A DNA stretch of 64,000 nt from Cyclospora cayetanensis (Eukaryota > Apicomplexa > Conoidasida > Eucoccidiorida > Eimeriidae): assembly GCF_002999335.1 (NCBI RefSeq), contig NW_020312764.1, positions 1-64,000 on the forward strand, in the 5' to 3' direction. The translations under genes and the position numbers were made by a program. A model generated the notes under the pieces. The model saw nothing but the letters and a program-made list of their open reading frames with translations, made no database searches and was not told the origin of the DNA. Position 1 is the first letter of the stretch; every line of letters starts with the position of its first letter. This document shows positions 22,160 to 33,200 of this stretch, piece after piece.

Positions 22160-25100
22160 CTACTGCTGCTGAGCAGGAGCCGTGGGGGGAGGCAGCACTG
22201 TGGGCGGAGGCCTCAGGACGTTGGGAGGCGGCTGGAAACTCTGGGGGGGTCGCGGAGGAACACTCCCGGGCATGGGTGGCATTCCCATAGGCCGAGGCCC
22301 TTGATTCATGCCCATTTGAGCGCCCCCCATTTGAGGGCCCCCCATTTGAAGACCTCCCATTTGAGGGCCTCCCATTTGTCCGCCGCCCATCTGAGGGCCC
22401 CCCATTTGAAGACCTCCCATTTGAGGGCCTCCCCCCATTTGAGGGCCTCCCCCCATCTGAGGGCCTCCCATTTGAGGGCCTCCCATTTGAGGGCCTCCCC
22501 CCATCTGAGGGCCTCCCATTTGAGGGCCTCCCCCCATCTGAGGGCCTCCCCCCATCTGCGGGCCTCCCCCCATCTGAGGGCCTCCCATGTGGGGCCCTCC
22601 GCCTGGCCCCACAGGGCGCATGGGGGCGGCTATCCCCGGCGACTGCATGTTGTAGTGAAGAGGCCTTGTTGAGGGTGGGCCTCCAGGGGCCCCCATAGCA
22701 GGAGGTCGAGAAGGGGTCATGGGGGCCCCACCAGGCATCATGCCAACACTGCCTGGCACTTGTACCGGTGCTGTCGGTCCCCCCATTCCCACTGACACGG
22801 AGGCAGGGCCCCTTGCTTCTCCTGGAGCGCCCAAGAGGCCTCCTCCCTGCGTTGGTCTAGAGGCCCCCGCCATTGTCGGGGGTAGCGGCAGGGGCGGAAA
22901 CGGCATGCCTGCGAAGAAAGACGCAGTTCAGAGGCGTTACGCCAACCGAAATGTACCGATCCGCATGCACTAGAAGCAGCATCAGACAATGCAAGAACAG
23001 CAAGCCTAGCCCTCCGCCCCGACCCCCCCGAAAAATGCGCCGAACGAAAAGGCGTCTTGTCGGATTTTCCAGAGGGAAAGAAAAGAGCAAAGCGCCCAAG
23101 TCGATGCCACGCTGCAAAGCGAGCGCAGAGGCCTCTTCACGCTGCATACCTGGACGCGGCATGAAGAAAAGAGGAGGTGGAGGCAACGACCCGGGGGCCC
23201 CAGTCCCCATGATCGGCAGTGGCAACGGTGGGAGGGGGCCCCCCGGACCCACGTTCTGCATCATGCCGAACTCTGAAAAAAACGCACGAAGGCACAAACA
23301 CATATATACATACATATACATACACAAACACACATATATATACATACACAAACATACATACATACACATACACAAACATACACACATACATACATACATA
23401 TACACACACACACATGAAGACCGCCGCTGTCGCTTTGGCTGCTGCTGCTTCTGCTGCTGCCGCTGCTGCACAGCAAGCGAGTGCAACTCAGACACAGTAC
23501 ATATGTCTTGTGTAGCTGCTGCTGCCCCGACAACCTAAGAACATACGTGGCGTTCCTGTTTGTTGCTGCAAAGGCACAGGGCCCTCTTTCGTGACGCTGC
23601 CGCTGCTCCCTGGTCGTTCAATCGCTGGCCTATTTGCAGCTAGCAGGCGCTCTGCTGCAGATCCGTGGCGTTCCCCTGCAGCACAAACACACGAACAACT
23701 GCAGGGGCCCCACCGCATGCCTCCGTTTCCCCACAGCCTACAGTTGGCGAAAGAAGCTGCACCCAAACCCGAAAGACAGGCAGACGAAGAGATCGACACA
23801 GCAACAGCAGCAGCAATAGTAGCAGAAACAGCAACAACAGCGATAGTAGAAGAAACAGCAGCAGCAATAGTAGCAGCAACAGCAACAACAGCAATAGTAG
23901 CAGAAACAGCAACAACAGCAATAGTAGCAGAAACAGCAACAACAGCAATAGTAGCAGAAACAGCAACAGCAGCAATAGTAGCAGCGAGAGCAACAACAGC
24001 AATAGTAGCAGCAAGAGCAACAACAGCAATAGTAGCAGAAACAGCAACAGCAGCAATAGTAGCAGCAACAGCAACAACAGCAGTAGTAGCAGCAACAGCA
24101 ACAACAGCAGTAGTAGCAGCAACAGCAACAACAGCAATAGTAGCAGCAAGAGCAACAACAGCAATAGTAGCAGAAACAGCAACAACAGCGATAGTAGAAG
24201 AAACAGCAACAACAGCGATAGTAGCAGAAACAGCAACAACAGCGATAGTAGAAGAAACAGCAACAGCAGCAATAGTAGCAGAAACAGCAACAGCAGCAAT
24301 AGTAGCAGCAACAGCAACAGCAGCAATAGTAGCAGAAACAGCAACAACAGCAATAGTAGCAGAAACAGCAACAACAACAATAGTAGCAGCAAGAGCAACA
24401 ACAGCAATAGTAGCAGCAACAGCAACAACAGCAATAGTAGCAGAAACAGCAACAACAGCAATAGTAGCAGAAACAGCAACAACAGCAATAGTAGCAGCAA
24501 CAGCAACAACAGCAAAAGTAGCAGCAAGAGCAACAACAGCAGTAGTAGCAGCAACAGCAACAACAACAATAGTAGCAGCAACAGCAACAATAGCAATAGT
24601 AGCAGCAACAACAGCAGTAGCAACAGTAGCGATATGGTTGCCGTGTGTGTACCTCGGGTGTCTTTCTTATACGCGTAGGAGACGTGGACGGGTCTGTTGC
24701 AGAGGAACTGCCCGTTCATCGAAGCAAGGGCTGCATCGGAGGCCTCGAAAGTTTCCATGGAAACGAATGCAAAGCCTTTCGACACACCAGTTTCAGCGTC
24801 TCGCATCACCTGGGGCAGAGGCAAACAAATGAATTGCTGCGCAGCAGTTCGAGGGCTGCACGAAGCGCCGCAGCCTCTCGCGAAATACTCTACTCGGTCG
24901 CAGTTTCGCCATCGCCATACCTTGGCAGAGACGACATTCCCGAAAGAGGAGAACGTGTCAAACAGAACCTTCTCGTCGAGATCAGGATCCAGATTCCCCA
25001 CGAAAAGGTTCGCTCCAACCTTCACATACATGCATGCACACAGACAGACACACAGACGACGCAAATCATAATTGGCGGAGGAGAGTCGGCGGGGATTGAG

Positions 25101-26031
25101 GAAAAAATTCCACAGCACGTCCACTCGCTCGCTGACGAGAGGCGGATTGCAGAAATCAGAGGCGCAGGAGAGTCCGACCAAAAACACGATCACGGAAGAC
25201 GCACAAAAACACCCCTCCTGGGGGATTGCTCATGAAGACTATGAAAAAGGGGAAAAACACGCATCCAAGATGGACAGACAAAACACGGCAAGACTCACAT
25301 CAAACGTTCGTCTGTCATGTGCTGCCTTGCTGAGGCGGAGAGGCTTCCCATAAAGCTTTACCATGCCCATGAGTTTCAGGGCGAAGTCTGCGTCAGTCTC
25401 CGATTCAAACTCCACAAAGGCGTATCCTGCGAGTTTACGCCGGAAAAAGCATTGCCGCACAGAGTTGCAATGTCCACTTCTAACGTCACGAGGGGTTTTA
25501 TGTAAACGCGATGAGACATGGTGCTGCATGCGCCTGGGCATGCACAGCTAGGGCGTGCGATTCCGCCTCCGACGGCGCGAAAGGCGATCGCCGCAGGGGG
25601 ACGAAGGACGCCTCAAAGAGGGTTAACTCTTTATAAGCGCTTCTGGGGTAGATATTTCCCCTCCCTCCCCCCAAAAGGCTGTATTTCGAGGCTTTAGGAG
25701 GCCAGAATCTAGCGCAGCAGGGACGAAGTGCTAGATTCCAGCACGTAGAGAGATTGAATTGACGCAAGGTAAACAAGGGGCGTCCAAATAGTTACCCTGG
25801 TGAGCGCCGGAAACTTTATCTTTGGGGATGTTGACGAGGCGCACGACGCCGGCTTGTGTGAACAGCTCCCACAGAAGATCCTCATCGACCTGAGAGTCGA
25901 TGTTTCCTACATAGCTGTACGGCAACAAGCACATTTTGCATGGAAGCTGCTCATACGCAGGCCGCTGCAGCAGAAGCACCCTTGCTGACACCCCAGGCTG
26001 CTCCGATTCTAGTGCCGTAAGTGGCTGCCAT
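22160..26031 (-). CDS. SF3B4: Splicing factor 3B subunit 4 (SF3B4/SAP49), two RRMs
   Basis: U2 snRNP component that tethers U2 to pre-mRNA at the branch site. Exons in perfect phase: 25796-25914 (RRM1 RNP2 '[18 protein letters not shown]'), 25299-25426 (RNP1 'GYAFVEF', '[14 protein letters not shown]'), 24921-25019 (RRM2 '[20 protein letters not shown]'), 24653-24809 ('[17 protein letters not shown]', '[16 protein letters not shown]'), 23547-23675 ('[17 protein letters not shown]', a signature right after RRM2), 23150-23272 and 22160-22908 (Pro/Gly/Met-rich tail). The first exon is tentative: a Met at 26031 begins '[13 protein letters not shown]', but its donor at 25992 is one base out of phase with 25914. 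The intron 23676-24652 is filled by a 27-bp minisatellite. The tail carries a QMGGP tandem repeat. Divergent from the LSD1-like gene. Confidence 0.93.
22310..22600 (-). repeat. 15/18-bp coding tandem repeat ([11 protein letters not shown]) in SF3B4
   Basis: About 18 tandem units of a 15-bp sequence (plus strand 'gggcctcccatttga'), with 18-bp variants carrying an extra glycine codon. On the minus strand they encode Gln-Met-Gly-Gly-(Gly)-Pro repeats in the C-terminal tail of SF3B4. Almost every length change is a multiple of three, consistent with selection on the reading frame. Human SF3B4 also has a Pro/Gly/Met-rich tail, but this regular array is a lineage-specific expansion. Confidence 0.9.
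23290..23415. repeat. (CA)n/(TACA)n microsatellite in SF3B4 intron
   Basis: Alternating cacaca, cataca and tatata blocks in the intron between SF3B4 exons 23150-23272 and 23547-23675. The Cys/Val and Tyr/Thr/His-rich ORFs read through it are artefacts. Confidence 0.9.
23800..24633. repeat. 27-bp CAG-like minisatellite filling an SF3B4 intron
   Basis: About 30 tandem copies of a 27-bp unit (plus strand roughly aatagtagcagaaacagc followed by aacaacagc), with aac/aga/agc variants at fixed positions. The array lies wholly inside the intron between the SF3B4 exons ending at 24653 and starting at 23675, whose splice sites and phase join cleanly. Two plus-strand frames and one minus-strand frame stay open through it. 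The minus frame gives nearly pure leucine. The third plus frame is stopped in each unit by TAG codons. Confidence 0.93.
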
Positions 26032-27281
26032 CCTTGACAAGGCGCCCATCACAGACTCACAGAGTTGCCTCCTGATTTCGCTCGAACACTTGAGCGATGT
26101 CAGCCCCTCCCCCCCCAAAACCTCCCCATGGCCGTGTGGCAAGCATTGTCATGCTGCGCTGCTCTTGCTAAGTGCGTTTCTTCTGCTGCGGCTGCCAAGG
26201 CTTCTCGCAAGAATCCGTCGCTGATGCTTTTAGTGCTGCTGTTGTTTCTACCGCCGGGCTGCACGAGAAGTGGCGCTGCTCCTGCTCCTGCTGCGGTTAC
26301 CACCCATACACCCGTTGCTGCGCAGTTTCAGAAGAGCACGCACTCAGCAAAGCGTGCAAATTGCTCGCTGCTGCGACGCCAAAGGCTGCACAAAAGCCCC
26401 CGTCCTGTATGTCTACAGAGCCGCTGAAAGCCCAGCAACGGCCACGCTGCTCGACACGTTGCCGCAGGAAGAAAGTCAAAGCCTTTGCTCTTCAAAAACA
26501 CAGAAATAGCGTAGAAACTCCTGCGGGAGATCGCGGAGGGGCCAGGGCCCCATTAAAGCTCCAGGACTGCCGGGGCATCTCTGTGGCATGCATGCATGCA
26601 CGCATGCATGCATGCATGCAGCGTTGTTGGCGCCTCTGTAATGCTAGCCGACGCAACACCACCGTGCAACAGGAGTCCCTGCTGCTGCATTTGTTAGCAT
26701 GAAATCCGCTTTCCAAGTGTCTCAGAGTAAATGCAGGTCTGTTCTTGCAGATGCTGCTAACATCCCCCTCGCCCCCCTCAAGAGTTTTAAAGATCCTCTA
26801 GAGGGCTTCCTTCCTTTCGATGTACCTCCCAACCCCCATATGATGGGCACATTTGTGCTGACCTTCTGAAAACTACGAGAATTCCCCCATTCACCAGCTC
26901 GCACGGCAGAACGGTGTGTTTCTCTCTCCTTACCCATACTTCGCGATTTCCCAGGCAGTCCATGGAGCTGGGAACCCCCCTCCGACCAAGGAAAGCCTAA
27001 GCATTCGTACTAGGGGAAGAAGAGCAGCTGCTAAGCAGCTGCTGCACGTAGACGAAGCCTCTTTCAGCTGCGTGTGTGCCTGCCAGAATGGCGCTCCAGG
27101 GGCGTCTAGAACCTGCAGCTCCCGCCTCTCTCTGATTCGGCAGCACGCTCTGTTGCAACACTGCCAGCCTAGCATGCTGACTGAGGCTGCTGCGAAGGCT
27201 TTTCCCAGGTGCTGAGTGAGGCGCAGCGGCGCGCAGTACTCAAACGAGCAGCAACACTACCTGTGGCAGAGGCAAATTCCA
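26032..27281. promoter_or_regulatory. Divergent 5' region between SF3B4 and LSD1-like genes
   Basis: About 1.25 kb between the two start codons, holding both promoters and possibly a 5' exon of the LSD1-like gene. ORFs on both strands (for example 26172-26702) lack motifs. A TGCATGCA array lies at 26586-26622. A pyrimidine stretch before 'cag' near 26954 and a 'ggcag' near 27268 could be splice acceptors. Confidence 0.5.
26586..26622. promoter_or_regulatory. GCATGC array, candidate ApiAP2 binding sites
   Basis: Overlapping copies of the palindrome TGCATGCA in two runs separated by a single-base change (gcatgcatgcatgca, c, gcatgcatgcatgcatgca). TGCATGC-like motifs are known binding sites of apicomplexan AP2 factors. 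The position between two divergent genes fits a regulatory role, but a plain tetranucleotide microsatellite is equally possible. Confidence 0.4.
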
Positions 27282-30200
27282 ATGGTCTTTTTAGAAACGC
27301 CTCCGGAAAAGGCAGCACCCTGCGCAGCGGCAGCGACTGTCTCCGCTGAAACTTTCGCAGCAGCCGGCACTTTTAAATTCATGGCAACGGAGATATGCGA
27401 CGGCCAGCAAGCCGCTAAAGACCTTTCTCGGCGTGTAGAAGCAGCAGACGAAGAACCAGCTGCAGGGGTGTCGGATACATCGGCATGCGCAGAAACGGCA
27501 GGCGCAGCAGCAGCGCAAGCCGAAGCGCGCCACGCAGCAGAAAGCGCTGCCGATGAGGCTGCAACAGAGCCATTCAAAGTGCTGCTGGACTGGACGGAAC
27601 GATACAGACTGCGGAGTCGCTGCCCGCTGCGGCGCCAGCAGCTCGTGCAGCAGCCGTGCAATCTGCATCAGGTGTTGTTTCAGCAGACGATCGACATTGT
27701 CGACGCTTCCCTTGACGCTCTGGCCTTTCAGACTGGCCACATACAGCGGCAACTGGCTCTGCATCAGAAGGAGGCGCAGCAGCACAGACCGTCGTGCCCT
27801 GTTGCGGCTGCTGCCGCGACAGCGCGAGAAGAAGCAGCCGCCGCTGCTGCCGCTGCTGCTCTAGAGAGCGACGTGGAAGCTTTGCCTCGAAAGCGTGTCA
27901 AGAAGAAAGGCGGTAGCTCGCAACAGTCAAGCAGGGACCCCCTCGCCGCTGCAGATCGGCATCCCCTGGACGAGTTTCTTCGCTCTGCGCTTTATTTGCG
28001 CCAGCAGACGCCGTGGCAGCGCTGCACCTGCGAATCCGCTGGAGATGCAGCTGAAGCAGCAGCGCGCGGAGAAGACGTTGCGTCTCCTGGAGGCGCGGAG
28101 ACAGAGGAAATTTACGGAAATCGCTACCTGATTGACGAGGTGCTGCCCCCTCCCTGTGCAGCCTCCCCCCCGCGTCAAGCGTATACCGCCTTCCCACCTC
28201 CTGCAGCGGCAGCCGTTCCTCCGCTTCGGCTGCTGCGACCACCTGCAGTGCACCAGAGTCTTACGGGGTTCTCCTCCTACGCTGAGCTTTCCGTGGCAGA
28301 CGCAAGGGCAGTTCGCTGTTGCAGCAGCACGAGCAGCAGAGATCCCAAGCCTCTCAAGCTGCCGCTCCCGGCTGTCGCCACAGCAGCCCCCCCCCCGCTA
28401 AAGCACTTGCAGATTCCCCGCCTGGATCGGTGGCTAGAGCGACTGCAGCTTTATCGCGCAGCTGTGCTGGCGCAGGAGAACGGAACGCGTGCAGCAGTCG
28501 CCACTGCGACAGCAGAGCAGGGGCGGGGGCAGCAGCAGGAGCTCGCCGCTCGCCAGGCTCCAACGGAAGGCGCTGTTGGCGATTCAGCGAGAACAACGGA
28601 TCCACCCGGATACCACGTTGCAGTGGTGGGGGGAGGCATTGCCGGCCTAACGGCGGCAGCAGTGCTGCGGGTTTTTGGGGTGTCCGTTCTGCTCGTTGAG
28701 GCGGGGGAGACACTGGGGGGACGTGTCAGGACGGCAGCTCTAAAGGGTCGACAAGCAAGTCTGGAGAAGACGGCGACAGCAGCGGAGGCGCAGCGACTGC
28801 TGCAAGAGCAGCAAGACCTCAAGAGGCTCATGCTGCCCTCGAAAAGGCCTCAGAAGAAACGCGACAAAGTAGCAGCTGCGCGTTTTTGGCACTACGTTGC
28901 CAAAAGGGAGGGTGGGGAGGAGCGGCAGCCGGTCAGAGCTACTGCAGCGGGAGTAGGCGAGGCGGTAGGCGTAGGAGGAGGAGGGAAGCTCGCGTCTGGC
29001 ACTACTTTGCAGTGCGCTGTCGAAGACACAGGAGTGAGGCGCTCTTCTCGACGCGCGGCTGCTGCGGCAGCGGCGCAGGCTGAGAGAGACGAGCTCGCGG
29101 CTGCCATCGCAGAGTCGGCAGCGGTTGCAGCTGCGGCACGAACGTCGAAGACGGAAGCAGCAGCAACGGAGGCGAGGCTTGAGGGCGGTTCTGCGGCTGC
29201 GGTGTCTTTTGGCTGCGAGGCTTCGAGGGCACGCACGCCGGAAGGCAGCTCAGCTTTTTGCGAAGGAGGAGCAGCGGCGGCAGCCGCAGGTGTCTGCCCA
29301 GCTGTTGCTTCGAGGCGTGCCGAGCCTGAAGCAGCAGGAGAAGGGAAGACGTCCGTGGAGCAGGGTGCTGCAGGCGAAGAAGAAGCAGCAGCGTCTTCCA
29401 GGGTAGGCGTGGACTTGGGGGCTAACTGGCTTATGCGCGAGCGCAGCAGTCCGCAGTTTGTGTGGCGTCTAGCCAACAGACTTGGTCTCCCCTCGGTAGG
29501 CTTCTGGGGTAACTGGAGACACCGCTTCAACTGCAAAAGGAGGCGCAGAGCGTCGACGCGCAGCCGAGGCAGCAGCAGGAAGCGCGGAGAAGCGACTCTT
29601 GCCGATAAAAGGCCTTCTCGCGGGGAGCGAGAGGATGAGGGCTGGAGCGACGCTCAGGCAAGCGGCGTTGAGGGGGGAGGCGGCGGGTGGGAACCCTTGG
29701 TGCATGCGACGCAGTGGAGAGACCGTCAAGGACGCGTCGTACCAGCGGCGCGTGTGGCGTTTCTGAAGGATTTGCAGGATGCCACGCTGGTAGCTGCGGC
29801 AATGAGCCGCAGGGCAAGGCTTAGGGCGGTGCTTAGAGCGGCCAACTCGCACGCGAGAACTGCCGGCAGGAGGCGCGTGCAGCAGCAGGGACGAGAGGGC
29901 AAGCCGCCAGCACGGGAGTGGGGGCAGCCGGAGCAGCAGCAGCTGCAGCAGCAAGACCACGTTGCATGCGGAGGCACTTCCAGGAAGGCTGATGACTCCG
30001 ACATAGCGGTAGACCCCCGTGCTGCAGGCGGAGGGGCACCCGACGAAGTCTCGGATCTGCCGAAAGGAACAAACTCGTCAGACGACTTAGCGACGCCCTC
30101 TACAGTTTCAACATCCGCGGCAGTAGCAGCCTCAGCATCGTCACAAGCCTCTTCGGCCGCCACAGCAGCAGCTTCGCCTAGAAGCCTTGGAGCCGCTTTG

Positions 30201-33200
30201 CGCGGCGCCGTTCGCTTTATCCTGGAAGAGCAACAGTCGCTCGGACTGCCAGACCCCCGCGAGCTCAACAACAGAGGTCTCTCAAGCAGACGCGACGGCA
30301 GCAACGGCAAAGGCGGAGGCAGCAGCAACGGCAGTCCTTGCAGCCTCGGCAGCAAGCGCCCTAGTAGCCGCGTGGACAGGAGACAGCGCAGGCACAAAGC
30401 GGGGAAGGGCAGGGAGGGGGGTTCGCGTGGTTGCGATTCTCTTGATAAACGCGTCCGGCCTGACCAAGAGGATTGTTTCATGGACTGTCGCGGTGGAACA
30501 AGCTTAGATGCAACTGACGTAGAAATCCTTTGGAAGATGTTGCAGCGGTCTTTCGGCTACGTCTGTGGCTTCGACCGGCTGGGTGCTGAGCTCCCCGCCT
30601 ACTCGTCACCTTCGGAGTCTGAATCAGATGCTGCAGCAGACGAGCATGGAGCCGCGGCTACACACTGCCGGACGTTGCCGGCTGCTCCACGCGTTCGGCC
30701 TGCAACGGCACCAGTCGCCTCAGAAGAGGCTGCAGAAGCAACGGCAAAAAGGACGGTGACATGTGCTGCGTCCCCAGTCAACAAGAGACGCTGCACTGCA
30801 GACGGCGGCGGCAGATTACGACCCTTAAAGTCTTTTTCCAAAGGCGAAGGAAGCGCCAAAGGTGTTACAGCCGGTCCTGCGGCTGGAGGGCGTGCCTACG
30901 GGGGCACTGAGGACGTGCTTCGGTCCGGAGAAGAGCGGAGTGACCAAGGGCAAGAAAAACGCACGAAGAGACAGGAGAAACGGCAGCATGCTACTAGGAA
31001 GCAACGCTCCAGAGAGCCTATCTTCTCGTTTTTACGCGGGAAGGACTATCAGCTCCTCGGCCGCTTGGAAACTGCGCGCTGTCTCCGCACGCGCGTAGGG
31101 CCCTCCCTAACGCCATCCCCTCGCGACCGAAGGGCAGAGAACTTCGATCGCTTGTTCATTCAGGTACAGCTTGTTGCTCCACTCCGCTGCCGTTGCTGAC
31201 GCTGGTGGGAACGCGTGATGCTCGTGATGCAAGTGCGCTTTCACCCCCGGAGACGCGCAGTGAGAACGTGTGCAAGAACAACTCTGGTGCCACACCTCTG
31301 CGTGCAGGGCTACTCTTGGCTTTCTCGAATGTTGGTAAGGGGCTTTGATCTGTCAGGCTGCTGCCTGCTCGGCTGGCGGGTGCGGTCGATCGAGCTGCTG
31401 AAGGAGGGAACGACTCCTAAGGCGGCGAGCTGTGGCCAGCGTGCTGACAGCTGCGTCGCCGTTCGCAGTCGAACGCCGAGCAGATCGCCCTCCCCGTCAT
31501 CAGCGTCGTCTTCTTCACGCTCTCCCAGCCCCTCCGAGCGTTCCCCCAGGTTGGATCGCGGAGACACGCACTCTCAACAAGAACGGGAGCAGCAGAGAGA
31601 GGCTGCACTCAGAGAAGCGTTGGCCGTTCTTGTTGAGGCTCTTCAGCAGCAACCTGGGGAAGGGTCTCCTAAGGGTGAGGACTCTAGTGCTGCAGCTGCG
31701 CCTGCATTTGCTGCTGCTACAGAGGCGGCTGGTTCGGATGCTGATCACACGCTCAAAGGGTATCCCTCCGTCCAGTGGCTTTCCCCAGACTATAGCTTTG
31801 TTAGACTCAGACTGCAGCGCTACAGTGAGGACCCCACCTTGAAGGCTCTGCAATTTGGCTTCCAAGGAGGGTCGCATGCGCACAATGAACAGCCCCAGCA
31901 AGCCCCCAGCTATTTTGATTCTCCGGCTGAGTCCGCGCAGCAGCATGCACAGACGAAGCCTCAGCAAACGCGACAAGATCCTACGCAGCAGCACAAACAG
32001 CAGCAGCAGCCCGAAGAAGAGTCCGTGTGGGCAATGCGGGTGATCGTTGCAGTTCCGATCGGCGTGCTGCAGCGTGGATCTATTTCCTTCTCTCCGCCTT
32101 TGCCAGTGGAGAGACAGGTGGCTATTAATCACTGGGGTGCTGGAAGCCACAACAAAGTCATCCTCATTTTCAACGAGTGCGCATCCTACAGCCTTCCGCG
32201 CGTCCTTTTCTTTTCCCACATTTCTGTATATCCACAGATAGAGCATGTTCTGAATGAGCAGGTAGCTTTATGTGTCGATCTACTGAGTGCACGTCGGCGT
32301 GTGTATTGAACCATGTTTGTCTTTTTCTGCGTCTGCGAAACATTCGCTTCAAGGCAGCTCGAGTGTATACACACCTCAACACCTTGCAGGGGAGTGGTAT
32401 ATAGGGCCTTTTGCACCGCACGGGAGGTGTTGTCTTTACGCAGGTCCTTTTGGCTGAAGGAAGGTGTGGCCTATTTCTTTAATCCTTCGTTTAGCAAGCG
32501 ATTCCAGTTCATGAGCCTCGACGCTCTGGGGGTGAAGGGCTGCCTTGTTGCCCACAGCTTCAACTCGAAGGGATGGCTCAAAGTGCGTAGAGATAGAAAT
32601 AGACGGATCCGACGCATCTGCATGCAGCAGCAACTGCAAGGAAGACGAAATGGACAGACAGGCTGCGGGGCCAGAGAGACCACTGCGAGATCACGGAAAG
32701 CAGCCCAGCAGGACAGCTTCTTGGATTCACAGGAGAGACAGCAGCGTTGTGGCAGCGCGAACAGCACCAATAAAATCGGCAGCGACGGAGCATGTCTGCA
32801 GATCAAGGAGGACGGACCCGTTGAGGCGTGGGAGGTGATTGACGAGTGCTGCCATGTGTTGCAGCAAATGTATCAACTCCCGTCGCAGCCTCAGCCGTTG
32901 CAGGCAGTCGTTACACGGTGGGATGAAGATCCTCTTTTTCGTTGCGCCTATGGCTACCCATCGAAGGTGGGCAACACTCCTTGCTCCCTTCTGCTTCGCT
33001 TTCGGCGAAGCCCGTGGTGCATGCATTTTTAAGGCTATCACTGTGTAGTCCCGTCGCCCTTGTCTGCTAGTCGAGTGCAAATGCGTGTTTTGTTCGACTG
33101 TACGTCCTCTTTTAAAATGCTTCTTCATTGGTGTCCGCGCAACTTTTCAGTTTCTTCTCACCAAGGATCACCCGTGACGGAGGCTGCTGTCGGTACCCGA

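Noticed and set aside
22310..22600. Regular repeat array that could be mistaken for CRISPR
   Set aside because: Units are contiguous 15/18-bp tandem copies with no spacers, in a eukaryotic coding exon.
22025..22672. Plus-strand ORF with [14 protein letters not shown] repeats
   Set aside because: Shadow of the QMGGP repeat that codes on the minus strand in SF3B4.
23137..23533. Cys/Val/Tyr-rich minus-strand ORFs through the CA/TACA tract
   Set aside because: Simple-sequence readings of an intronic microsatellite.
23591..24832. 413- and 337-codon plus-strand ORFs (AIVAETATT and NSSRNSNNS repeats)
   Set aside because: Both are antisense readings of the 27-bp minisatellite plus flanking SF3B4 exon sequence. 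There is no start context or non-repeat domain.
23640..25193. 517-codon minus-strand ORF with a long poly-leucine tract
   Set aside because: It is SF3B4 RRM2 coding sequence running into the repeat-filled intron and then out of the true frame. The downstream exon with the [12 protein letters not shown] signature is in another frame and joins cleanly by splicing.
28892..31098. Several 60-250 codon ORFs antisense or out of frame to the LSD1-like gene
   Set aside because: High GC and CAG-like repeats keep many frames open. The flavin oxidase frame carries the conserved blocks.
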